From contig NZ_PYMB01000001.1 of the NCBI RefSeq assembly GCF_003026455.1, forward strand, positions 1,240,001-1,304,000: a stretch of 64,000 nucleotides of DNA, given 5' to 3'. Of this stretch, positions 25,269 to 32,765 are shown in pieces. The translations under genes were made by a program, and so were the position numbers. A model generated the notes under the pieces. It made no database searches. It saw only the letters and a program-made list of their open reading frames with translations, and was not told the origin of the DNA. The first letter of the stretch is position 1. Every line of letters starts with the position of its first letter. This DNA comes from Photobacterium rosenbergii (GTDB taxonomy: Bacteria > Pseudomonadota > Gammaproteobacteria > Enterobacterales > Vibrionaceae).

Positions 25269-25432
25269 TTCACCTCTCTATCAACCTGAGGGCACTCATT
25301 GCCTTCAATTGTGGTGGGAAGATGATGAAAGAATAGTTGCCTTTGGGTGAAATATAAAATTATCGACCAAGTTAGGCTGGATAATTTTAATTAGTAAAAA
25401 TATAGAGTTACGCTATATATTATACGCAGGTT

Positions 25433-25909
25433 CTAAGCTGCTCGATCACCTGCTTTATCTAACCATTTCTTGTTGAGATAGCGATAAATCGCAGCTTGCT
25501 CTCCTGCCGACAAAGACCAACCCAATTGATGGTGGCGCCACAGTATATCCTCGGCAAACACGACATAGCCTTCACTTATTAGGTAATCAATTTCTGCTGC
25601 ATAAATATCGCTAGCAATTAACTCCCCCATATCTTCAGGGTGTTCAACACCAGCTAGGAAGTGAAATACCTCCTCACCAAACATTTCAGCGTACCGGTTA
25701 CGTGCAGAAGACGGTATCCAGTTAAAGCTCTGACCGAGCCAACCAAGGATATCACCCCCAATTAGGGCGCTCTCTTTTGGAGTCGTAATCAAGGAGGCGT
25801 TAATCAACATTTGCTCTATGCGGTTTATACCTCTTTTGACTGCAAGGTCCATTTTTCGGTAAAACAACCGCCAATCAGCGATAGGAAAGAGAGGAAAATC
25901 AGCTAACAT
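25433..25909 (-). CDS. Isolated C-terminal domain of glycerol-3-phosphate dehydrogenase (GlpD-like)
   Basis: 158 residues that match only the C-terminal cap of GlpD: RLFYRKMDLAVKR corresponds to the GGKLTTYRKLAE segment, then ESALIGGDI (GlpD LPGGD), then YAAEIDYLISEGYVVFAEDILWRHHQLGWSLS, the DAO_C signature. The whole FAD-binding domain is absent, and only 71 bases separate it from the phosphodiesterase upstream, so the missing part is not next door. The frame is intact. It is either a functional leftover domain or a truncated gene at the end of the LacI-controlled operon. It cannot oxidise glycerol-3-phosphate by itself. Confidence 0.6.
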   Translation of the reverse strand: MLADFPLFPIADWRLFYRKMDLAVKRGINRIEQMLINASLITTPKESALIGGDILGWLGQSFNWIPSSARNRYAEMFGEEVFHFLAGVEHPEDMGELIASDIYAAEIDYLISEGYVVFAEDILWRHHQLGWSLSAGEQAAIYRYLNKKWLDKAGDRAA

Positions 25910-25980
25910 CAGGGCTCTTCATTGTTATGTGTAAAGTGCCCCTGCAAAATGCAGAGGACACTCATTATCAAACGACAGGA

Positions 25981-26796
25981 TCAGTCGATAAGTTGATTGT
26001 TTTCATCAAAGAACGGATAAGGCCCGTCAGCATCATCGATATAGCTGATATGGCTGGTTATCCCCTCGGGTGACAGCCTAAACAACTGGATGGCAACCGG
26101 CTCCAAAGAAAAAGATGATGGCGCTTTAGGGTCTAGATCCAATGACACCGAATGGCTGTGGGAAGGCCCGACCCATACCGGTAATCCCTGCCAGGTAGCA
26201 AAAATAGGCCGGTGCAAGTGCCCTGCAACAATACCTTTAACATGGGAATAGCGCTGCAACACCTGATAAAGCTCATCGTCATTGAGCAGTTTCTGGACAT
26301 CCATATGCGATAATCCAACCGTCATCGGCGGATGGTGCATAAACAACAGAGCCGGTTTATCTTGGCACTGAGCCAATTCATTGTCCAACCACTCAAGTGA
26401 AGATTGCGCCAGCATGCCATATGGCTTTCCTACCACGGAAGTATCTAACCCTATCAATTGGTAGCCACCCGCAAACTCGGAAAAATGGCAATACTCATGC
26501 TCGGCGAAAGTGGCAATCGTGCCCAGCGCTTCGCGCAAATGGGTGCGATGGTCGTGGTTACCCGGAACTACCTTGAGCACCGGTCTGAGTTTGGCCAATT
26601 CAGGATAAATCACCTCGTATTCGCAAGGTTCGCCAAAGTCTGCCAAGTCGCCGGTAACAACGACCATATCCGGCATCGGTTTGAGGTTATTGATGTGCTC
26701 AACGGCATTTTGCAAACACTTTAAGGTATCGACCTTGCGGTAAGCCCGCTTTCCTGCCTTCTTGATGTGCAGATCGGTTAATTGTGCAATCAACAT
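25981..26796 (-). CDS. Calcineurin-like phosphodiesterase (GpdQ/CpdA-type)
   Basis: 271 residues with all five metallophosphoesterase motifs in order: QLTDLHI, VVTGDLADFG, VVPGNHDHR, MHHPP, AGHLHRP. Binds two metal ions and cleaves phosphodiesters; cytosolic. Its place after an ABC importer and before a GlpD fragment suggests glycerophosphodiesters as substrates, giving glycerol-3-phosphate (GpdQ role), though cAMP (CpdA role) is possible. It follows the ATPase gene by 3 bases, so the two are coupled. Confidence 0.85.
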   Translation of the reverse strand: MLIAQLTDLHIKKAGKRAYRKVDTLKCLQNAVEHINNLKPMPDMVVVTGDLADFGEPCEYEVIYPELAKLRPVLKVVPGNHDHRTHLREALGTIATFAEHEYCHFSEFAGGYQLIGLDTSVVGKPYGMLAQSSLEWLDNELAQCQDKPALLFMHHPPMTVGLSHMDVQKLLNDDELYQVLQRYSHVKGIVAGHLHRPIFATWQGLPVWVGPSHSHSVSLDLDPKAPSSFSLEPVAIQLFRLSPEGITSHISYIDDADGPYPFFDENNQLID

Positions 26797-26799
26797 GAA

Positions 26800-27876
26800 T
26801 TATTGCCCCTTCAACAAGACAACACGTTGTGGATTGAACATCAACACAATCTCTTGCTGGTCAATGTATTCCTCCCGAGCGAAGCAATCGACGCAGACGG
26901 GTTCCTGCTCCTCACCCACTTCCGCCATGACCCGGGTTCTGTCACCTAGGAATACACTGGATATCACCTTACCCGGCACACCCTGCTGACCGGCAGGGAA
27001 TATTTCGATATCTTCAGGGCGGACCATTGCCATTACCGCCTTACCGGTTTCGACCCCATGTAGGAGATCCGACGATAGAGGCATGACCGCACCTTCACCC
27101 AAGTCAAGGGCATCGCCAGAGCGGACACCAATCAGGTAATTCATCTGGCCAATAAAGTCTGCGACAAATTTGCTTTTCGGCGCGAGGTAAATGTCTTCGG
27201 CACTGCCTATTTGGGCTATTTCACCATGTTCCAGAACAGCAATACGATCGCCCATCACCATGGCTTCTTCCTGATCGTGTGTTACGTAAATAGCGGTAAT
27301 GCCAAGACGTTTTAGCAACGCATTGATATCGGTGCGCAGGCGCTTCTTCAACTGGGCATCCAATGCCGAAAGCGGTTCATCCAACAATAGGACCTGAGGC
27401 TGAGTAATAATCGCCCGGGCCAAGGCAACACGTTGGCGCTGACCGCCCGATAGCTGGTCAATACCGCGGTTGGCATAAGGCGTCAGGTCAAACATTTCAA
27501 GCATTTCCGCGACTTTGGGCTGGCGAACCTCTTTACTCTCACCACGCACTCGCAGACCATACTCTATGTTTTCAGTGACATTCATATTGGGGAACAAGGC
27601 GTAAGACTGGAAAACCATACCAACCCGGCGAGACTCAATCGGCAGTTTGGTGACATCCTGATTGCCAAACATGATCTGGCTGCCTTCATCGGCAAACTCG
27701 AGGCCGGCAATCAATCGCAGCGTGGTTGTCTTGCCGCAACCCGAAGGGCCTAGCAGCACCAGGATCTCCCCGGCATCAATGCCCAAATCCAATGGTTTTA
27801 ACGCTAGGGTACCGTCGTCAAACGTCTTTTGAACATTTTTTAGCGTAATGGCAACGCTAGAACTTTTTAAACTCAT
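26800..27876 (-). CDS. ABC importer ATP-binding protein (PotA/UgpC-like)
   Basis: 358 residues. Nucleotide-binding domain: Walker A GPSGCGKTT (about 43-51), Q-loop VFQSYALFPN, signature LSGGQRQRVALARA, Walker B VLLLDEPLSALD, H-loop YVTHDQEEA. A TOBE domain follows (about 240-355). Energises the importer formed with the two permeases and the binding protein. The class is shared by polyamine, iron, phosphonate and glycerophosphate importers. Confidence 0.92.
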   Translation of the reverse strand: MSLKSSSVAITLKNVQKTFDDGTLALKPLDLGIDAGEILVLLGPSGCGKTTTLRLIAGLEFADEGSQIMFGNQDVTKLPIESRRVGMVFQSYALFPNMNVTENIEYGLRVRGESKEVRQPKVAEMLEMFDLTPYANRGIDQLSGGQRQRVALARAIITQPQVLLLDEPLSALDAQLKKRLRTDINALLKRLGITAIYVTHDQEEAMVMGDRIAVLEHGEIAQIGSAEDIYLAPKSKFVADFIGQMNYLIGVRSGDALDLGEGAVMPLSSDLLHGVETGKAVMAMVRPEDIEIFPAGQQGVPGKVISSVFLGDRTRVMAEVGEEQEPVCVDCFAREEYIDQQEIVLMFNPQRVVLLKGQ

Positions 27877-27903
27877 TTTTAACTATCTCACTGAAAGTCG
27901 CTG

Positions 27904-28686
27904 CTATTTCGCTGCTTTCTTGTTAAACATCTGCGCTGCCACAAGCAAAGGCATAATCAAGCACAAGAAGATCAAGGTGTAAGCTGAACTCACTTCAAGC
28001 CGCATCGAGGCGTAGGAATCAGCTAGGCCAACCGGCAAGGTTTTGGTCAGCGGGGTATGCAGCATCCATGTCAGGTTGAATTCGCCGACCGACAGGGTCA
28101 GGGTCATCAAAATACCGCTGATAATACCCGTTTTGCAGTTCGGTACTATCACATGGAAGAACCGCTGCCAGAATGTCGCCCCCAAACTTGCCGCGCCTTC
28201 TTCCAACACTTTGAAGTTGATACTATTTAGCACAGCCAATACTGACTTCACCATAAATGGCAGGGTGAAGATAACGTGACCGACCAGGATAAATAGCCAA
28301 CTGCTCCGGAAATCACTGAATCCACCGTAAACAGAAATAATACCCAGTGAAATCGCCATACCCGGGATGGCAATTGGTAGTGTCAGGCACTCTTCAAATA
28401 CGGCGCTGAACTTAGAACGTTTACTGGCAAGGTAGTAGGCACAGGGCACCCCAACCAACATATTGATCAAGGTGGTCGCCAACGCAATTTGTAGCGTTAA
28501 CCAAATCGTATCCGAATACAGCGTCCATACCTGCTCTACCCATTTCAGGGTCAACCCACTTTTCACCCCGACAAAGTAATTATTGGTCAAGCCAGCGGTC
28601 ACCGACATCAGAACCGGCACAATCAAAAAGGCACATGTCAAAATCGTAAACAGCAACTGGGCATAGAAGAACTTATCTTTTTTCAT
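27904..28686 (-). CDS. ABC importer permease, second
   Basis: About 260 residues, six membrane helices, with the EAA loop EEGAASLGATFWQRFFHVIVP that docks to the ATPase. The ATG at 28686 follows GGGAGG at the end of the preceding permease gene; a GTG at 28689 is also possible. Translational coupling with that gene is likely. PotC/PhnV type. Confidence 0.9.
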   Translation of the reverse strand: MKKDKFFYAQLLFTILTCAFLIVPVLMSVTAGLTNNYFVGVKSGLTLKWVEQVWTLYSDTIWLTLQIALATTLINMLVGVPCAYYLASKRSKFSAVFEECLTLPIAIPGMAISLGIISVYGGFSDFRSSWLFILVGHVIFTLPFMVKSVLAVLNSINFKVLEEGAASLGATFWQRFFHVIVPNCKTGIISGILMTLTLSVGEFNLTWMLHTPLTKTLPVGLADSYASMRLEVSSAYTLIFLCLIMPLLVAAQMFNKKAAK

Positions 28687-28689
28687 CAC

Positions 28690-29502
28690 TTAACCTCCCA
28701 TACTGACCGATGCTGCACCCTTGATACGCGCAACAGCCAAGCAAACCCAGGTAATACCACCTAGCACCAAGCTGAGTGCCGCAGCCATGGCAAAATTGGC
28801 ATTGAGTGTAAATTCGGTATAAATCGTCATCGGTAACACATTGATGTTGGTGGCCAATGTAAAAGCGGTACCAAATGCCCCCATCGAGGTAGCAAAACAT
28901 ACCGAACCCGATGAAACCAAACCTGGAGTCAGTGCTGGCAGGGTAATATCCCTTAAGATTTGCCAGCGGTTGGCCCCGAGGGATCTCCCTGCTTCGAGCA
29001 AGCTGTGATCCAACTTCTCCGCCGCGCCCATTACCGTCAGCACGACCCGAGGAATGGAGAAATACAAATATCCGAGGAACAGGCCAGCCATTGTGTAGGC
29101 AAACATCCAGCGCTCACCGGTCAGAGCTAGGCTAACTTGGGCAATCAACCCCTGGCGGCCTGCCAACATGATGACGAAAAAGCCAATAACCACGCCCGGA
29201 AAGGCCAATGGGAAGCTCAACATCGCGACCAGCAATGACTTGCCTTTAAAGTCATTCTTGGTCAGGAATAAGCCAATAACGGTTGAAATGACCAAACTGG
29301 CTAAGGTTACCAATACCGACAAAACGATGGTGGACAGCAAACTCGAGTAATACGCTGGACGGGTCAATATATACCAGTAACTCATTCCACCGTCGCTCTC
29401 AAATGAGAGCCAAAATAGTTTTGCCACCGGCAACAAAAAGAAAGCAAGGCTAATTATCAGTGCTGGAATAATTAGCAAACCATGATGTATTTTTTTATTC
29501 AT
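28690..29502 (-). CDS. ABC importer permease, first
   Basis: About 270 residues from ATG 29502 (MNKKIHHG); the frame remains open to 29529, but that part lies in a GC hairpin. Six membrane helices, and EAA loop LLEAGRSLGANRWQILRDITLPALTPG. PotB/PhnU type. It pairs with the second permease to form the channel. Confidence 0.9.
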   Translation of the reverse strand: MNKKIHHGLLIIPALIISLAFFLLPVAKLFWLSFESDGGMSYWYILTRPAYYSSLLSTIVLSVLVTLASLVISTVIGLFLTKNDFKGKSLLVAMLSFPLAFPGVVIGFFVIMLAGRQGLIAQVSLALTGERWMFAYTMAGLFLGYLYFSIPRVVLTVMGAAEKLDHSLLEAGRSLGANRWQILRDITLPALTPGLVSSGSVCFATSMGAFGTAFTLATNINVLPMTIYTEFTLNANFAMAAALSLVLGGITWVCLAVARIKGAASVSMGG

Positions 29503-29511
29503 GCCATTAGA

Positions 29512-29531
29512 GGGTGGGGTTACCCCCACCC
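29512..29531 (-). promoter_or_regulatory. GC-only hairpin between binding protein and permease genes
   Basis: GGGTGGGG / CCCCACCC, an 8-bp stem with a 4-nt loop, directly after the binding-protein stop and before the permease start. Such hairpins often protect the upstream mRNA so that the binding protein is made in excess over the membrane parts; there is no T run for full termination. Confidence 0.6.
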
Positions 29532-29537
29532 CGTTAT

Positions 29538-30542
29538 TTAGTTAACTTCGTTAAGGTAACGCTCTGCGAAATGATTTTGTGCTTCAGCCATTTTGCCGAA
29601 ATCGACAGTCACCGCGCGTTCATAATCTGTATCTGGCAAGAACTTGGATTGCGTCTCTTCACTCATGGTGCCAGCAATAACGGGGCGCAGATATGCCTCG
29701 GCCCAATGCTGCTGACCTTTTTCAGACAACACATAGTCCAACACTTTTCGGCCATTTTCCTGATTCGGTGAGTTCTTTACAGCACTCATGACATAAGGCA
29801 CCACGATAGAACCCTCAGCGGGGATCACAAACTCAATATTGGCCATATCGTTATATTTTGCCCGGTAAGCATTGAAATCATAATCAAGCAAAATTGGGAT
29901 CTCACCGGAAATGACTCGGGCATACGCCGTCTGGCGCGGAACCATAGGACGGTTTTTCTTCAACTGCTGGAAGTATTCAATCGCTGGGGTAAAGTTATCC
30001 AAATCGCCCCCCATCGCTTCGTTGACCGCAACCGCACTGGCATAACCGACAAAAGCACTGGTTGGGTCTAAGTATCCCACCATACCGCGATATTCCGGCT
30101 TGAGCAGGTCATTCCAAGACTGTGGAACATCGGCCCCATCAAGGGCATCGGCGTTGACGAAGAAACCCATTGTGCCGGAGTGGATTGCAAACCATTTGCC
30201 TTCCGGATCTTTCAGGCCTTCAGGGATTTGATCCCAGTTGGCCGGTTGGTAAGGTTCAACCACGCCTTGTTCGGCGGCATTGATCCCGAAAGATACGCCG
30301 TAATAAACCACATCGGCAACCGGGCTATTCTTTTCCGCCACTAACTGAGACAGCGCCTGGCCGGAGTTTTTGTTATCCATAGGAACACTGATATCGAGTT
30401 CCTTCTTGATTTCAACAAGCTGCCCGCCCCAGTTCGCCCACTCCGGCGGACAGTTATAACAAATAGCATCCGCTGCCTGAACGGCTGTGGTGGCAAAACC
30501 GAAAGTCAACAATGCCACTTTTGAAAGGTGTTTACATTTCAT
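29538..30542 (-). CDS. ABC importer periplasmic binding protein (type 2 extracellular solute-binding)
   Basis: About 334 residues from ATG 30542 with a signal peptide (LSKVALLTFGFATTAVQA). The mature part starts ADAICYNCPPEWANWGG and resembles the iron/polyamine/phosphonate binding-protein group (AfuA/PotD/PhnS). Two Cys (CYNC) near the N-terminus are unusual. Ligand unknown; the downstream phosphodiesterase suggests an organophosphate such as a glycerophosphodiester. First gene of the importer operon after its LacI regulator. Confidence 0.85.
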   Translation of the reverse strand: MKCKHLSKVALLTFGFATTAVQAADAICYNCPPEWANWGGQLVEIKKELDISVPMDNKNSGQALSQLVAEKNSPVADVVYYGVSFGINAAEQGVVEPYQPANWDQIPEGLKDPEGKWFAIHSGTMGFFVNADALDGADVPQSWNDLLKPEYRGMVGYLDPTSAFVGYASAVAVNEAMGGDLDNFTPAIEYFQQLKKNRPMVPRQTAYARVISGEIPILLDYDFNAYRAKYNDMANIEFVIPAEGSIVVPYVMSAVKNSPNQENGRKVLDYVLSEKGQQHWAEAYLRPVIAGTMSEETQSKFLPDTDYERAVTVDFGKMAEAQNHFAERYLNEVN

Positions 30543-30574
30543 CATTTCATCCCAATCCAATGAATAAGTTGGTG

Positions 30575-31570
30575 CTACGCATCTATTGCCGACACAGTAC
30601 CTTCCAGGCTCAGCTGAAAATCCAGTTCGCGCTGGAGAGAAAGTTCTGTGTTATGTTTTGAATTAAATAAAAGGTCTACCGCGCAGCTGCCCATTGTTTT
30701 ATGGGGCACCCGCACAGTTGCCAAAGGGGGGTGGACGATTTGTCCGAGAGACATACCATCAAACCCCACAACCGATACTTCATCGGGTACTTTCATTCCC
30801 GCCTGATGAAAGTGATTAATCATCTTCAGCGCCAACAAATCATTACTGCAGAACCAAGCTGTCGCCATGGCTGCCTTGATGACTTCTTTATGCTGGCTGT
30901 AGGGCGCCATTTCAGTCGGGTCGACCTGAAGCAGCAGAGCCAGTTCAGCCCTGTCGTCTTGTTCAATACGCTGCTTGAAACCCTCATAGCGCTGCCTTGC
31001 CCGGTCGGAGGCACTGAAGTGTCCCGCAGCCACACCAAACCGATAGTGGCCAAGCCCAATCAACTTATCCGCCACCTGCCAACCTGCCTTGAAGTTATCA
31101 ACAAACACTGCTGGCTCTTGGGCTGCAGATTTGTTGTAAAGCAGGCAAATGGGAAAATTGAAGTCTTTCAGCAAAGCCAACGCTTCATTTTGCTCGGTAT
31201 TTGCCACGGTCAGGATCACTCCGCCTACCCGCTGGCGGATAAGATCCACCACCGCCTGTTGCTCCCGGCCTTTGTCATATTGGGTATCCACAATAATGGT
31301 GGAATAACCAAAATACCGGGCCCGTTCTTGTATCGCGGCGACAATCTCTGAGAACACCGGATTCAATAAGCTTGGGATCAACACGCCAATCGTCGGATTG
31401 TGGTTCATTTCAATCCTCTTGGCTTTTTGTTTCGGGTTGTATCCCGTTGCTTCAACCACCTTGCCAATACGCTCACGAGTCTGCTGGCAAATCGTGCCGG
31501 TATTATTCAAATACCGCGACACTGTGGCCGGAGATACTCCCGCCAATGCGGCTACATCTTTAATATTCAT
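30575..31570 (-). CDS. LacI family regulator of the importer operon
   Basis: 331 residues from ATG 31570 (MNIKDVAALAGVSPATVSRYLNN helix-turn-helix), with GGGAGGGGAC just upstream; the frame extends 29 codons further without a ribosome site. Hinge near residue 50 and a sugar-binding-like effector domain (NPTIGVLIPSLLNPVFSEI...GFDGMSLGQIVHPPLATV). It lies upstream of the importer genes on the same strand and probably represses the operon from a shared promoter. Confidence 0.9.
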   Translation of the reverse strand: MNIKDVAALAGVSPATVSRYLNNTGTICQQTRERIGKVVEATGYNPKQKAKRIEMNHNPTIGVLIPSLLNPVFSEIVAAIQERARYFGYSTIIVDTQYDKGREQQAVVDLIRQRVGGVILTVANTEQNEALALLKDFNFPICLLYNKSAAQEPAVFVDNFKAGWQVADKLIGLGHYRFGVAAGHFSASDRARQRYEGFKQRIEQDDRAELALLLQVDPTEMAPYSQHKEVIKAAMATAWFCSNDLLALKMINHFHQAGMKVPDEVSVVGFDGMSLGQIVHPPLATVRVPHKTMGSCAVDLLFNSKHNTELSLQRELDFQLSLEGTVSAIDA

Positions 31571-31699
31571 GTCCCCTCCCAAGGAATGGAGGGCAGAATA
31601 GGGGCTGGAAATGACGATTTCGTGACAAAGAAAGGATAAATGGACGCTAAATTCCAACTTTTATTGTCAATTTAATGAATTTTAACGGCAGTTATTGCG

Positions 31700-31719
31700 A
31701 TGAAACACATTTGTTTCAT
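31700..31719. promoter_or_regulatory. Candidate operator, ATGAAAC-N6-GTTTCAT
   Basis: A perfect 7-bp inverted repeat with 6-nt spacing lies 130 bases upstream of the LacI-type gene. It could be its autoregulatory site, but the spacing is wider than for most LacI-family operators, so other regulators are possible. Confidence 0.35.
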
Positions 31720-31823
31720 GGTGATTCCTTATCTATTTCATGATTTAACCTACCCATCAAAAAACATGACATTTCTCACAAATATTTCCAGTTCAACACT
31801 AAGGGCATAAATAGGAGAAAGCG

Positions 31824-31970
31824 GTGTCCACCAGCTCATTATCAACAATTTCTATAAAGTCATTCCTCTATCGTGGCTATTATCAACTGCAAATATCGCG
31901 ACTACTATTCAAACCAAGCAACGGGCAAGGCAATACGCCTAGTCCTCGTTCCCAGCAAAGTAGCAAGTAA
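31824..31970 (+). CDS. Possible 48-aa small protein
   Basis: A GTG-start frame with AGGAG 6 bases upstream (31813-31817) ends 20 bases before the ABM protein gene. The product is Ser-rich and basic (begins VSTSSLSTIS, ends PRSQQSSK). No family recognised. The good ribosome site and position just before another gene favour a small protein or leader peptide; coding support is otherwise absent. Confidence 0.3.
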   Translation: MSTSSLSTISIKSFLYRGYYQLQISRLLFKPSNGQGNTPSPRSQQSSK

Positions 31971-31990
31971 ACGTAATACCGGAGTCAATG

Positions 31991-32341
31991 ATGTTTGAGA
32001 ATATTGGTTGGATTGTTGAAGCAAAACTGAAAGACGGCAAACGTGATGAATTCGAAGCAGTCATGAAAGAAATCGTTGCAGAGACACAGAAGGAAGCTGG
32101 CACCTTGAACTACCAGTACTACATCTCTGATGACGGCGATGTCATGGTATACGAACGCTTTCAAGACGTTGAGTCGGCCCATATCCACGTAAGCAATTGG
32201 GATAACTTTGCAGAGCGTTGGGTCGCCGCCGCCGAGCCAACACGTATGGTTCACTTGGGTGATTTACCCGATGATTTACGCTCTCGCCATGCGGCCCTGG
32301 CTCCACTTTGGCTTAAGCCATTTGGCGGATTTGCCCGCTAA
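31991..32341 (+). CDS. Antibiotic biosynthesis monooxygenase (ABM) domain protein
   Basis: 116 residues; start ATG 31991 with GGAG at 31981-31984 (an ATG three bases earlier is too close to it). Dimeric alpha+beta barrel pattern: WIVEAKLKDGKRDEFEAVMKEIVAETQKEAGTLNYQYYISDD, then YERFQDVESAHIHV. YgiN/LsrG-like ABM proteins act as quinol monooxygenases or small-molecule isomerases; no catalytic residue can be assigned. Probably in an operon with the next gene. Confidence 0.82.
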   Translation: MFENIGWIVEAKLKDGKRDEFEAVMKEIVAETQKEAGTLNYQYYISDDGDVMVYERFQDVESAHIHVSNWDNFAERWVAAAEPTRMVHLGDLPDDLRSRHAALAPLWLKPFGGFAR

Positions 32342-32386
32342 AACAGACCTCTTTTAACAACGACTATTACCCTACGGAGATGTACC

Positions 32387-32689
32387 ATGTCTTACTATTC
32401 TGTTCTAGCTGTTACCCCGACCAACCAAGACTGGGTGGCTGATTACATCGGCCCTGCCAATAAATTGGTGGCGCAATACGGCGGTAAATACCTCGCCCGT
32501 ACCGACAGCCACCAGCGTTTGGAAGGTGAAGGGGAAGAAGCTGCCCTTCGGATTATCATTGAGTGGCCTTCAAAACAGGCCTGTCTGGATTTCATGAGCG
32601 ATCCCGGTTATGTACCGCACCTCAAAGCCCGTACCGAAGGGTCAGTCAGCCACCATTTCCTGATTGAAGGCAAAGACGACTTGGCATAA
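32387..32689 (+). CDS. DUF1330 family protein
   Basis: 100 residues. Ferredoxin-like fold of the dimeric alpha/beta barrel type: YSVLAVTPTNQDWVADYIGPANKLVAQYGGKYLARTDSHQRLEG and IIEWPSKQACLDFMSDPGY. DUF1330 proteins have no settled function. 45 bases after the ABM gene with ACGGAGATG upstream, so both probably share a transcript and a substrate. Confidence 0.82.
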   Translation: MSYYSVLAVTPTNQDWVADYIGPANKLVAQYGGKYLARTDSHQRLEGEGEEAALRIIIEWPSKQACLDFMSDPGYVPHLKARTEGSVSHHFLIEGKDDLA

Positions 32690-32693
32690 AGCC

Positions 32694-32725
32694 AAAGAGC
32701 CACCATTTCGTCATGGTGGCTCTTT
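32694..32725 (+). terminator. Terminator after the DUF1330 gene
   Basis: AAAGAGCCACCAT / ATGGTGGCTCTTT, a 13-bp perfect stem with a 6-nt loop, 4 bases after the stop codon. Its symmetry also lets it serve the convergent enolase-like gene. Confidence 0.8.
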
Positions 32726-32765
32726 GCTGTCAGATAAAGACTTTCTCTCAGATAAAAACTATGTG

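Noticed and set aside
31709..31796. Short ATG frame within the LacI-type promoter region
   Set aside because: It starts inside an inverted repeat, has no ribosome site and no recognisable product.
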